Source: JBGUVL01 sp964370395 (lineage in GTDB: Bacteria; Bacillota_I; Bacilli_A; Erysipelotrichales; Erysipelotrichaceae). Taken from it: a stretch of 64,000 nt of DNA. Below the pieces are notes generated by a model. The model saw nothing but the letters and a program-made list of their open reading frames with translations, had not been told where the DNA came from and searched no databases. Every line of letters starts with the position of its first letter. Within the stretch, counting starts at the first letter, position 1. The stretch lies in NCBI GenBank assembly GCA_964370395.1, contig CAYJIZ010000011.1:20856-84855 (forward strand). The letters run 5' to 3'. The position numbers and the translations under genes are program-made. This document shows, one piece after another, positions 36,683 to 46,241 of this stretch.

Positions 36683-36829
36683 TTGACACTTTTTGTAGTA
36701 TTTTGCTAAAAATTGCAAATTCAGTAATTAAAAAACCAAATCAATTTAAAAAATTTTATATTATAATTCGGGCGTAGTTATGAGAACGCTTACATGGCGT
36801 TCCAAAATGTATTTTGTTTTGAAAGGAGG
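36683..36829 (+). promoter_or_regulatory. Promoter region, cre site 2 and STAB-SD-like leader of the GH31 gene
   Basis: A consensus TTGACA is at 36683-36688 with only a weak TAAAAA 18 bp later. A consensus TATAAT is at 36762-36767. Fourteen bases after it lies TGAGAACGCTTACA (36781-36794), a cre site with one mismatch, placed as a CcpA roadblock. GAAAGGAGG (36821-36829) follows, 81 bases before the true start and with no start codon behind it. This repeats the order seen upstream of the GH36-like gene. Confidence 0.55.
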
Positions 36830-36910
36830 AGAAAATAATAAAATAAAACCAACCGCAATAAGAGATTACAAAACACTATAATTTTAGAGAAAGGTTTATA
36901 GGGAAAGTAC

Positions 36911-39900
36911 ATGGGAAAGAATAAATTAAAGAAACTTGGAGTTATTTCTTTAGTAGCAATGATGTCATTTTCAATGTTACCAAACACATCAATGACACTA
37001 TCGGCAAAAGATGGTGAAGCAAGAGCGAATGTTGATGCTGCTGGTTACAACGTTTTAGGTGCTGTTTCATCTGTTGATACAAGCAAAAACAAAGTGACTT
37101 TTAATATTTCTACTGGAGAAAGAGTACGTTTTACATTCTTAGAAGAAAACGTATTTAGAATGTATATGGCACCAGCGGGAGAAGATTTTAAAGACTACCC
37201 AACGCCAAATTCATCTACGCATACTGCAACAATCACAAATAAGAGTGATTCTGATTATGAAGTAGAATATGATGTTAATGTTAGTGTTACTGAAGATGAT
37301 GAAAAATACTACATCACTACGAAAAAAGTAACAATCGAAGTAAAAAAAGCAGAAACATTAGTTAAGGTTAAAAAAGATAATGGTGAAGTTGTATTTGAAG
37401 AAACTGCGCCATTAAAATATAAAGAAGGAAGTACGATTCAAACATTAAGTACGGATGAAGATGAATACTTCTATGGTGGAGGAACACAAAATGGTCGTTT
37501 CTCACACAAAGGTGAAATCATTGAAATCGTAAATACAAATAACTGGGTTGACAGAGGTGTTGCAAGTCCAAACCCATTCTATTGGTCTACTGATGGATAC
37601 GGTGTTGTTAGAAACACTTGGAAACCAGGAGCATACGATTTTGGTAAAGAAGAGAAAAATACAGTAACAACAAAACACAATGAAAGACGTTTTGATGCTT
37701 ACTATTTTGTTGACGATACTGCTGAAACAGTATTGAACGACTACTATGAATTAACAGGATCTCCTGCAGAATTGCCTGAGTACGCATCATACTTAGGACA
37801 TTTAAACTGCTACAACCGTGACTACTGGGTAGAAACATCTGAAGGTCAAGGTGTAAAATTAGGAGACAAATGGTACAAAGAGTCACAAAGTGATAATGGT
37901 GGAGTCAAAGAATCTTTATTAGGTGAAGGTGACATGACTGCACAACAAATCATTGAAGACCACAAAAACAACGACATGCCATTAGGTTGGTTCTTACCAA
38001 ATGATGGATATGGATGTGGATATGGACAAACTGATTCACAAGCTGGAGATATTGCATACTTAGGTGATTTTGCTGATTACGCAATTCAAAACGGAGTTGA
38101 AACAGGATTATGGACACAATCTAACTTGTGGCCAGCAGATCCAGCGAACCCTCAAAAAGGGGAACGTGATATCTTTAAAGAAGTAGAAGCAGGGGTTCAC
38201 TCTGTTAAAACCGACGTTGCTTGGGTAGGGCCAGGTTACTCAATGGCATTAAATGGTATTTCAGTAGCATATGATGCAATTTCTTCTGCTTCAGGATTAA
38301 AACCAAACATCGTTACATTAGATGGTTGGGCTGGAACACAACGTTATGGTGGTATCTGGACAGGTGACCAATATGGAGGACAATGGGAATACATTCGTTT
38401 CCACATTCCTACATACATTGGAACTGGTTTATCAGGACAACCTAATGTTGGTAGTGATATGGATGGAATCTTTGGAGGAAAGAACCCAAAAGTTTGGACT
38501 CGTGACTTCCAATGGAAAGCATTTACTACATACATGTTAGATATGGATGGTTGGGGTTCTAACCAAAAATCACCATGGGCTTTAGGTGAAAATGGAACAT
38601 CAATTAACCGTGCTTACTTAAAATTAAAAGCAAAATTAATGCCTTACATTAATACGATTTCACACGAAGCTACGGCGCAAGGTGGATTACCAATGTTAAG
38701 AGCAATGTTCTTAGAAGAAGAAAACGCGTACACACTAGGAACAGCAACACAATACCAATACATGTGGGGAGACAACTTCTTAGTTGCACCAATTTACCAA
38801 GAAACAGCTGCTGATGCAGAAGGTAACGATATTAGAAATGATATTTACTTACCAGGAACAAGCGATATCTGGGTAGATTACTTCACAGGTAAACAATACA
38901 GAGGTGGACAAATTTTAAATAATTTTGATGCACCAATCTGGAAACTTCCTGTATTCGTGAAAAATGGATCAATTATTCCACAATATGCAGAAAACAACAA
39001 CCCTGAAGCAAAATCAGAAACAAACGTTGATGGTCTTGATCGTTCACAAAGAATTGTTGAATTCTTCCCAAGTGGAAAAACTAACTTCACAGCTTACGAA
39101 GACGATGGAAAAACACTAGGAGGAGCTTCAACAAAAACGAACTTAACTTCTAATGTGGAAAAAGATGTAGCTACTTTAACTGCGGAAAAAGCAATTGGTA
39201 ACTATGTTGGAATGGTAAAAGAAAGATCTAACGAATTTATCGTTAATGTTCAAAAAGCTCCTACAAAAGTAGAAGGAACAGTAAAAGGATCGAACGTTAC
39301 TTTCAAAGAAGTTGACTCTAAAGAAGCATACGAAAAAGCAGAAGGAAATGTATATTTCTATGATGCTACACCTTCTATTTTTGTAAAAGAATTCGCTTCT
39401 GAAGGATCGAAATATGCATCTACTGAAGATACTACTGCACCTAAATTATATGTAAAATCTACAGAAAAAGTAGACATTACTGCATATGACTACAAAGTAG
39501 TAATTAGTGGATTTGACAACACGGAAGACTTAGGTGTTGATGAATTAAACGAATCTATGGCAGTACCAACTAACGTGGTAGAAACAGAAAAAACAAGTAA
39601 AGATATCACGATTTCTTGGGAAGAAACACAAGAAGCAGTAACATACGATGTGGAAGCAGATGGAATTGTTTACAGAAACATCAATGTTCCTTCATTCAAA
39701 CAAACTGGATTAACTTACTTAACTGACCACACTTACCGTGTAAGAGCAGTTTCAAAAGCGGGATACTCTCACTGGACAGAACCAGTAACGTTAAAAACAG
39801 CAGATGACCCATACAGAAACGTAGCAAAAGACTTAACTATTTCTTTTGTTGGTGGAACAGTGCCAAAAGCATATGGTGGTAAATTTGAATACGTAGTTGA

Positions 39901-42900
39901 TGGTGACAACAAATCAGAATATAGTTCTGCTGATTCTGGTGCTTGGAAAGACCAAGAATTCATTATTGACCAAAAAAGATCATTCACAATGGATAAATTT
40001 GAATACATTTGTCGTGAAAACATGGGGAATGGTGCGGTTACTACATTTGGATTAAAATACAGTAACGACGGTATCAACTGGACTGAATACGGAGACTTTA
40101 CACACAAGAAAGACGAAGGAATCATCCACCCTGATAACGAAGATGGACGTACATTTGTTCATAAATTCAAAGAACCATTTAAAGCAAGATACCTTAAATT
40201 TAAAGTAAAAGTTTCTGCAGGAGGATTCTTCCAAGCATATGAAGTACGTCCTTACCATGTAGACAAAGATTTAGGTACAATCATTGGAGATACAAACAAC
40301 TCTGGTGGAATTGAAGATAACGATTTAACATTCTATGAAAACTACATCGGATTAAAACCTGGAGATGGTGACTGGAATTACGCAGCTGGATTAGGTGATA
40401 TTGACAACAATGGTGTTGTTGATGCATTTGACCTTGCATACGTAGCGACTAAATTAGGAGAACCAATCACAACACCAGCAAAAGGTGTAGAAGGTAGAAT
40501 TACATTAATTCCTTCAAAAACATTCATTAAAGCTGGTGATGAAGTAACAATCGATATCTATGGTGTCGGATTGAAAAATGTAAATGCATTTAGTATTGAA
40601 TTACCAGTGGATTCAGAATTATTTGAAGTAAGTAACTTTGGATCACCTGCATTGTCGTCTATGTTTATGAGAAACTTCTCTAAAACAAGAATTCACAGTG
40701 AATTGAGTGCTTTAGGTACAGAAAACTTCGTATGTTTCACTAACATTGGTAACCAAGAGTTAATCAATGGTAATGGAAGTATCGCAAGTATGCGTATTAA
40801 AGCAACTTCTGACTTCAAGTGGGATACATTAGAAACAGCTGCTGTTTTAGTTGGACAAGATTTATCAACTGTGGATGCTCGTATTGATGCAACACAAAAA
40901 CCAACAGCTCCTGAAACGAAAAACACATTAACAGAAGCAGATGTGAAATCTGTTCAGTTCAACAACGAACATGGAACAAACATCAATCCTGACGTTTTAT
41001 GGCAAGGTGCAGATTGGAAAAAAGCATTATTAGATAACGATAAAGCAACGGTTGCTGAATTCAAATGGTACTTTACTGAAAAAGATATCGCAAAAGAAGT
41101 AATGTTACCAACTGATATGGTATTTGAATTCAATAAAGTACAACCTTTAAAAACAGTTACAGTATACAACCGTACGTCAAGCAATGGTCGTGTTACTAGT
41201 GCGAAAGCGAAAGCTTACAAAGGGGATACAGAGTACGATTTAGGTACTATTTCAACTGCACAAGACGAATACGTATTTACGGTTCCTACAACTGCAGTGA
41301 ATGGAATTGACAAAGTCGTGATTACTCCATTAACATCATTAGGAGCTGCAACTGGAACACAAACAGGTTCAGAAGCAAACCGTATGTTAACATTACGTGG
41401 AGTTGAATTTGTAACTGACTCTAAAGTAAGTGCAACAAGTGTTGCATTTGACAAAAACAACCCTACTTCAGTAAATGTTGGAGGAGTTGAAGGAGTGAGT
41501 GCAATTGTTTCACCTAACAACGCAAGTAACCCATTCTACAATGTAACAAGTAGCAATGAAGAAGTTGCGAAAGTTGTAAAAGTGCCAACTGCTACAAACT
41601 ACTTATACGTAGTGCAAGGGGTATCTGCTGGAAAAGTAACATTAACAGCAACTTCTGAAGATGGTGCACACACTGATACAATGGAATTTGAAGTTTACGA
41701 AGGAGCAAACAAAACTTCATTAGTAAAACAAATTCAAGCATTTGAAGCATTGTACGAAAACTTATTTACGCCAGAATCTTATGCAACATTAGCTGCTACA
41801 GTAGCAGAAGCAAGAGTATTAATTGCGAAAGATGACGTTGCACAAGACCAAATTGATACATTAACTGTAAAAATTGCTCAATTAATTAGAGAAATTGAAT
41901 ACAAAGGATCAAACGAAGACCAACCTTCAAGTGTTAACTTAATTGCACAATCTGAAATGGCTCGTTTTGATGAATCAAGTTATGCAAAAGCAGAAGGTCA
42001 AGATGCAAGTAATGTAATTGATGGTAAAGCAGATACAATTTGGCATTCTAATTACAGTGCTGGATACAAATTACCTCAATACGTAACAATCGATTTAGGA
42101 AAAGAATACAACCTTGAACAAATTGATATGTTAGCTCGCCAAGCTGGTTCAAATGGACACATTACTCGTTACCGCGTTGAAGTAAGTACTGACGAAGGTG
42201 AAAATAAAGTATTTAAACCTGTAGTAGAAGGTACATTCCAACACGATGGAACAGCATTAAAAGATCCTGGAACAGCAAAAGAAATTAAATTTGATGCTAC
42301 ACCAGCTCGTTTTGTAAGATTTATCGCTTTAGAATCTTTAGGTGGAACGAAAAATGCATACGCATCTATCGCTGAACTTAACTTCTATGGATTAAGAGCA
42401 TTGGATGACTTAACTACATTGTTAGATAAAGCATACGATATTGTTGATAATGTAAATGATGGAAAAATTTCTTATACACCAAGTACATACGATCCATTCT
42501 ATGCAGCGTTTGAAGCAGCAGCAGACTTAGAATTTGATACGGAAGCTACTCCAGAACAAAATTACACTGCAAGATTGAACTTAACGTTAGCAATGAGTAA
42601 CTTAGTAGAAGAAGCTTCTATTGATGATCTTGATAACTTAATTGCGATGATCAACAACTTGAATGAAATTAAAGAAAAATATTCTGAAGAAACATTTGCA
42701 AAAGCACAAGAATTAATTGATGCAACAACAGCTATGTTTGACCAAGAAGAAATAACACATCAAGAAGCAGTTACTATGTACAAAGCATTAGTAAATGAAT
42801 ACGCTACATTAAGTAAAATTGATGACAAATTGGCACAAGCAAAAGAAGCATTAAGCTATGCAATCCGTTCAGGAGAAGCAGCGTTATCAAATGATGTTTC

Positions 42901-44014
42901 AACAATTCGTCCAGGGAAAGTAAAAGCATTAGAAGATGCTATTGCTGCTGGAAAAGAATTATTGACAACAGAAGGTACGCATTCAACAGTTTACTTTGCT
43001 GCAACAGACACAATTTTAAATGCAATTAATGAATTGTGGGTAATTGTTGACAACGCTAAATTAGTTGACTTAATTAAATTTGCGCAAGCAATCGTAGGAA
43101 ACTACACAGAAGCAACAAAAGCAGAATTTGATAAAGCATTAGCAGAAGCAATTGATGTGGCTGCTGATAAAGATGCAACAACGGATGAAGTGGAAAATGC
43201 AATCAAACGTTTGAACACAGCAATTACTAACTTAAAAGTAGAATTGGCAAACAAAGAAGCATTACAACACCAAATCAACTTTGCACAAAGAATTTTAGAC
43301 AACGCTGCTAGCTATGTAACTTCTTCAATTCGTGGATTAGGTGCGCTTGTAACAAGTGCTAATGAATTAATGAAGAACACAGAAGCAACACAAGCAGATG
43401 TTGATAAAATGGTACAAAGATTAATTAGCGAAAGTGCAAAAGCAAGATTAAAAGCTGATAAAACAGCATTAGTTGCAGCAGTTGCAATGGCTAATGACAT
43501 TAACTACGCTGAGTACTCTACAGCAAGTGTAGTAGCATTAAGAAACGCTGTTTACAATGCAAACAGAGTATTGAATGATGAAGGTGCTACACAAGGTGAA
43601 ATTGATGCTGTGATTAAAGGTATTGAACGTGCAAAAGCGAACTTAGTGAAGAAAGCAGAACCAAAACCTGGAACCCCACCACCGGGAACACCAGCACCTG
43701 GAAACCCTGATCGTCCTAATGTTACGCCAGTCGTACCAAACAGACCTGAAAGACCAGCTAGACCAAACGTTATTCCAAGAGTAAGACCTGCTCAAGGTAA
43801 CGAAACAAATAACCCAACTGTAGAAGCAAAACCAGCTGAAAAAGTTGAGAAAAAAGAAACACCGAAAAACGAAGGCGTAAGTGAGAAAGAAACTCCACTT
43901 GCTAGTGTAACTAGTAACGATGGATGGCAAACTCCAGCTATGGTAGTATTAGGTGGATCATTATTACTTGGATTAGCTCTTTTAATCAAAAAAAGAAAAG
44001 CAGAAAAGAAATAA
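36911..44014 (+). CDS. Surface GH31 glycosidase, probable alpha-N-acetylgalactosaminidase, with dockerin- and cohesin-like modules
   Basis: 2,367 residues with a signal peptide (about 1-32). The GH31 core spans about 45-830. KTDVAWVGPGYS (Asp435) and WTGDQYGG (Asp486) fit the nucleophile and acid/base of the Enterococcus Nag31A-type alpha-GalNAc hydrolases, which act on Tn-antigen or mucin O-glycans. Then come FN3 (888-975), an F5/8C-like module (976-1115), a dockerin-like pair of calcium loops (GDTNNSGGIEDND at 1126 and GDIDNNGVVDAFD), a cohesin-like domain (1195-1325), another beta module, a BIG2-like unit, FIVAR, a CBM32-like module (1672-1830), about five FIVAR repeats, a proline-rich stalk and a membrane anchor with a basic tail. 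AGGGAAAG precedes ATG by a few bases. Substrate is inferred from motifs recalled for the family. Confidence 0.85.
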   Translation: MGKNKLKKLGVISLVAMMSFSMLPNTSMTLSAKDGEARANVDAAGYNVLGAVSSVDTSKNKVTFNISTGERVRFTFLEENVFRMYMAPAGEDFKDYPTPNSSTHTATITNKSDSDYEVEYDVNVSVTEDDEKYYITTKKVTIEVKKAETLVKVKKDNGEVVFEETAPLKYKEGSTIQTLSTDEDEYFYGGGTQNGRFSHKGEIIEIVNTNNWVDRGVASPNPFYWSTDGYGVVRNTWKPGAYDFGKEEKNTVTTKHNERRFDAYYFVDDTAETVLNDYYELTGSPAELPEYASYLGHLNCYNRDYWVETSEGQGVKLGDKWYKESQSDNGGVKESLLGEGDMTAQQIIEDHKNNDMPLGWFLPNDGYGCGYGQTDSQAGDIAYLGDFADYAIQNGVETGLWTQSNLWPADPANPQKGERDIFKEVEAGVHSVKTDVAWVGPGYSMALNGISVAYDAISSASGLKPNIVTLDGWAGTQRYGGIWTGDQYGGQWEYIRFHIPTYIGTGLSGQPNVGSDMDGIFGGKNPKVWTRDFQWKAFTTYMLDMDGWGSNQKSPWALGENGTSINRAYLKLKAKLMPYINTISHEATAQGGLPMLRAMFLEEENAYTLGTATQYQYMWGDNFLVAPIYQETAADAEGNDIRNDIYLPGTSDIWVDYFTGKQYRGGQILNNFDAPIWKLPVFVKNGSIIPQYAENNNPEAKSETNVDGLDRSQRIVEFFPSGKTNFTAYEDDGKTLGGASTKTNLTSNVEKDVATLTAEKAIGNYVGMVKERSNEFIVNVQKAPTKVEGTVKGSNVTFKEVDSKEAYEKAEGNVYFYDATPSIFVKEFASEGSKYASTEDTTAPKLYVKSTEKVDITAYDYKVVISGFDNTEDLGVDELNESMAVPTNVVETEKTSKDITISWEETQEAVTYDVEADGIVYRNINVPSFKQTGLTYLTDHTYRVRAVSKAGYSHWTEPVTLKTADDPYRNVAKDLTISFVGGTVPKAYGGKFEYVVDGDNKSEYSSADSGAWKDQEFIIDQKRSFTMDKFEYICRENMGNGAVTTFGLKYSNDGINWTEYGDFTHKKDEGIIHPDNEDGRTFVHKFKEPFKARYLKFKVKVSAGGFFQAYEVRPYHVDKDLGTIIGDTNNSGGIEDNDLTFYENYIGLKPGDGDWNYAAGLGDIDNNGVVDAFDLAYVATKLGEPITTPAKGVEGRITLIPSKTFIKAGDEVTIDIYGVGLKNVNAFSIELPVDSELFEVSNFGSPALSSMFMRNFSKTRIHSELSALGTENFVCFTNIGNQELINGNGSIASMRIKATSDFKWDTLETAAVLVGQDLSTVDARIDATQKPTAPETKNTLTEADVKSVQFNNEHGTNINPDVLWQGADWKKALLDNDKATVAEFKWYFTEKDIAKEVMLPTDMVFEFNKVQPLKTVTVYNRTSSNGRVTSAKAKAYKGDTEYDLGTISTAQDEYVFTVPTTAVNGIDKVVITPLTSLGAATGTQTGSEANRMLTLRGVEFVTDSKVSATSVAFDKNNPTSVNVGGVEGVSAIVSPNNASNPFYNVTSSNEEVAKVVKVPTATNYLYVVQGVSAGKVTLTATSEDGAHTDTMEFEVYEGANKTSLVKQIQAFEALYENLFTPESYATLAATVAEARVLIAKDDVAQDQIDTLTVKIAQLIREIEYKGSNEDQPSSVNLIAQSEMARFDESSYAKAEGQDASNVIDGKADTIWHSNYSAGYKLPQYVTIDLGKEYNLEQIDMLARQAGSNGHITRYRVEVSTDEGENKVFKPVVEGTFQHDGTALKDPGTAKEIKFDATPARFVRFIALESLGGTKNAYASIAELNFYGLRALDDLTTLLDKAYDIVDNVNDGKISYTPSTYDPFYAAFEAAADLEFDTEATPEQNYTARLNLTLAMSNLVEEASIDDLDNLIAMINNLNEIKEKYSEETFAKAQELIDATTAMFDQEEITHQEAVTMYKALVNEYATLSKIDDKLAQAKEALSYAIRSGEAALSNDVSTIRPGKVKALEDAIAAGKELLTTEGTHSTVYFAATDTILNAINELWVIVDNAKLVDLIKFAQAIVGNYTEATKAEFDKALAEAIDVAADKDATTDEVENAIKRLNTAITNLKVELANKEALQHQINFAQRILDNAASYVTSSIRGLGALVTSANELMKNTEATQADVDKMVQRLISESAKARLKADKTALVAAVAMANDINYAEYSTASVVALRNAVYNANRVLNDEGATQGEIDAVIKGIERAKANLVKKAEPKPGTPPPGTPAPGNPDRPNVTPVVPNRPERPARPNVIPRVRPAQGNETNNPTVEAKPAEKVEKKETPKNEGVSEKETPLASVTSNDGWQTPAMVVLGGSLLLGLALLIKKRKAEKK

Positions 44015-44035
44015 CCAAGTGTAATACATAAAAGC

Positions 44036-44068
44036 AAAAGACTTCATTTTTGATGAAGTCTTTTCTTT
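44036..44068 (+). terminator. Intrinsic terminator of the GH31 gene
   Basis: A perfect 12-bp stem AAAAGACTTCAT / ATGAAGTCTTTT with a 5-nt loop and a T-rich tail. Confidence 0.9.
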
Positions 44069-44118
44069 TTTCTTTCGTAATTCTTCTGTATTGTATATAG
44101 TGGTTGAGCCGTGTAATA

Positions 44119-44127
44119 TGGTATAAT
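44119..44127 (+). promoter_or_regulatory. Extended -10 promoter of the glycolipid operon
   Basis: TGGTATAAT at 44119-44127, an exact extended -10, 20 bp before the start codon. No -35 at the proper distance. Confidence 0.6.
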
Positions 44128-44147
44128 AAAGTCGATATGGAGGAATT

Positions 44148-45155
44148 ATGAAAATTTTATTGTATTTTGAAGGCGAGAAAATGATTAAGACATCAGGTAT
44201 CGGTAGAGCAATGAAACATCAGATGTGTGCATTAGAATCACAAGGGATTACGTATACTACGGATATTGAGTGTGATGATTATGATATTTTACACGTGAAT
44301 ACCTATGGACCAAATAGTAGTAAATTAATTCAAAAGGCAAAAAAAGCGGGGAAAAAAGTAGTTGTGCATGCGCATAGTACGGAAGAAGATTTTCGCAATT
44401 CTTTTGTTTTATCCAATCAGATTGCTCCATTTTTTAAGAAGATAATTATGGGGGTGTACTGTTTAGGAGATTATATCCTAACACCGACACCATATTCCAA
44501 ACAAATTTTAGAAGGGTATGGATTAACACCACCGATTCAAGCGATATCGAATGGTGTTGATTTATCACGTTTTCAATACGATGAGGAAAAAGTAAAAGCT
44601 TTTCGTCGTTACTTTAGTTTAAAAGAAGAAGAAAAAGTTGTGATTTCTGTAGGTCTATATTTTGATCGAAAAGGAATTTTAGATTTTGTGGAAGTAGCAC
44701 GTGCTTTACCGCAATATCGTTTTATTTGGTTTGGTTACACACCGCTGATTTCCATTCCTAAAAACATCCGAGAAGTGGTTACATTTGACCATCCTAAAAA
44801 TGTTTATTTTCCAGGGTATGTAAAAGGACCAGTAATCGAAGGGGCGTTTAGTGGATGTGATGCTTTTTTCTTTGCGAGTAAAGAAGAAACAGAGGGGATT
44901 GTTGTATTAGAAGCATTGGCTTCCAAACAAAATGTTATTGTTCGAGATATACCAGTGTTTGATCCATGGTTACAAGATAAGGTGAATTGTTACAAAGGAA
45001 ACGATGTGGAACAATTTGTTTCTTTGGTAGAAGGGGTAGTCGAAAGAAAGTTACCGTCAACCAAAGAAGAAGGTAGAAAAACAGCAGAACAACGTAGTAT
45101 AGAAGCGATTGGGGAAGAGTTAAAGGAAGTTTATTGGAAAGTCCTTAACGATTAA
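44148..45155 (+). CDS. GT4 glycosyltransferase, probable glycolipid synthase (CpoA/LafB-like)
   Basis: 335 residues with a GT-B fold. The N-terminus (EKMIKTSGIGRAMKHQMCAL) resembles the streptococcal CpoA/LafB glycosyltransferases that add the second sugar to glucosyl-diacylglycerol. VVHAHSTEEDFRNS and the C-terminal nucleotide-sugar site (SKEETEGIVVLEALAS, the E-x7-E motif) are present. The product would be a diglycosyl-diacylglycerol used as membrane lipid and lipoteichoic acid anchor. It is the first gene of a four-gene operon; the next genes follow after 9 bp, then with overlaps of 4 and 8 bp. GGAGGA precedes ATG. Confidence 0.8.
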   Translation: MKILLYFEGEKMIKTSGIGRAMKHQMCALESQGITYTTDIECDDYDILHVNTYGPNSSKLIQKAKKAGKKVVVHAHSTEEDFRNSFVLSNQIAPFFKKIIMGVYCLGDYILTPTPYSKQILEGYGLTPPIQAISNGVDLSRFQYDEEKVKAFRRYFSLKEEEKVVISVGLYFDRKGILDFVEVARALPQYRFIWFGYTPLISIPKNIREVVTFDHPKNVYFPGYVKGPVIEGAFSGCDAFFFASKEETEGIVVLEALASKQNVIVRDIPVFDPWLQDKVNCYKGNDVEQFVSLVEGVVERKLPSTKEEGRKTAEQRSIEAIGEELKEVYWKVLND

Positions 45156-45164
45156 GGTGGAACT

Positions 45165-46241
45165 ATGAAAAAGAAGAATTACATTATCAATTTCGGATTG
45201 ATATTGGGTCTAACAATACTAGGGCTATGGTTTGCATTGCGTGAAAACTTTAATGAAGTAATCGATCTTTTGAAAAACTTAAAGTGGTATTGGTTTATTG
45301 CGATTTTCGCGTATGGGGCAGCATATAATTTAGTTATCGGTTGGATTTATAAAATATTAGGTAGAAAAAACAAGGCAAATTATTCCTATAAAGAAGGAAT
45401 GCAAGTTGCCTTTGTTGGTGCATTCTTTAGTGGGGTTACACCAAGTGCCACAGGTGGGCAATTTGGGCAAGCTTACATTATGAAAAACCAAGGGATTAAA
45501 ATAAGTGATGGAGCGAGTATTCTGTGGATTGATTTTATTATTTACCAAAGTGTGATGGTCGCTTATACCACCGTTTTAATGTTGTTGCGATTTAATTACT
45601 ATTATACAGAACAATCTTCCTTTTTTATTTTAGTGTTAATTGGATATGTTGTGAATAGTGCGGTTATCGTATTGTTGTTTACCATGGCAATTTTTCCTAA
45701 GATATACGAAAAAATTAGTAGTTATATCGTAAAATTAGGTGCAAAAATGAAGTTGATAAAGGATCCAAACAAAACCATAGTTGCTTGGAATACACAATTA
45801 CAATCCTTTACGAAAGAAATTAAGAAAATTAAACACATGAAAAAAATGATTTTCAAATGTGTTATTTTAAATGTTGTCCGTTTGACGATATTGTATACAT
45901 TACCTTTATTTATCGCCTTTACATTAGGTGTTCATACCGATTTAGGAATGTTGTTAGACGTGATTACGATGTCTGCGTTTGTTAGTGTTGCGAATGCATT
46001 CTTCCCTGTTCCTGGAGCAAGTGGGGGAACCGAAGCGGCTTTCATGCTTATTTTCTCAACGATGTTTACAACCGTAGCAACAAACTCGATTATGATTTTA
46101 TGGCGTTTTGCGACGTACCATTTTATTATTCTAATCGGTGGATTAACATTCTTATATTTAAAGCATAAATATGATCGAATGAAACCAGCCAGTGATATTG
46201 CGATTGAAGATTACTTGGACGAAGGGGAGGATTCATTATGA
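45165..46241 (+). CDS. YbhN/UPF0104 family membrane protein (LPG synthase TM-like)
   Basis: 358 residues with about eight membrane helices. The family signatures are FFSGVTPSATGGQFGQAY and FFPVPGASGGTEAAF, as in the transmembrane half of lysyl-phosphatidylglycerol synthase (MprF), a domain linked with lipid flipping. No aminoacyl-transferase domain is present. Lying between two glycolipid glycosyltransferases, it may move the glycolipid or a lipid-linked sugar across the membrane; this is inference from context. Start ATG 45165 has AAGGTGG upstream; its last 4 bp overlap the next gene. Confidence 0.85.
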   Translation: MKKKNYIINFGLILGLTILGLWFALRENFNEVIDLLKNLKWYWFIAIFAYGAAYNLVIGWIYKILGRKNKANYSYKEGMQVAFVGAFFSGVTPSATGGQFGQAYIMKNQGIKISDGASILWIDFIIYQSVMVAYTTVLMLLRFNYYYTEQSSFFILVLIGYVVNSAVIVLLFTMAIFPKIYEKISSYIVKLGAKMKLIKDPNKTIVAWNTQLQSFTKEIKKIKHMKKMIFKCVILNVVRLTILYTLPLFIAFTLGVHTDLGMLLDVITMSAFVSVANAFFPVPGASGGTEAAFMLIFSTMFTTVATNSIMILWRFATYHFIILIGGLTFLYLKHKYDRMKPASDIAIEDYLDEGEDSL

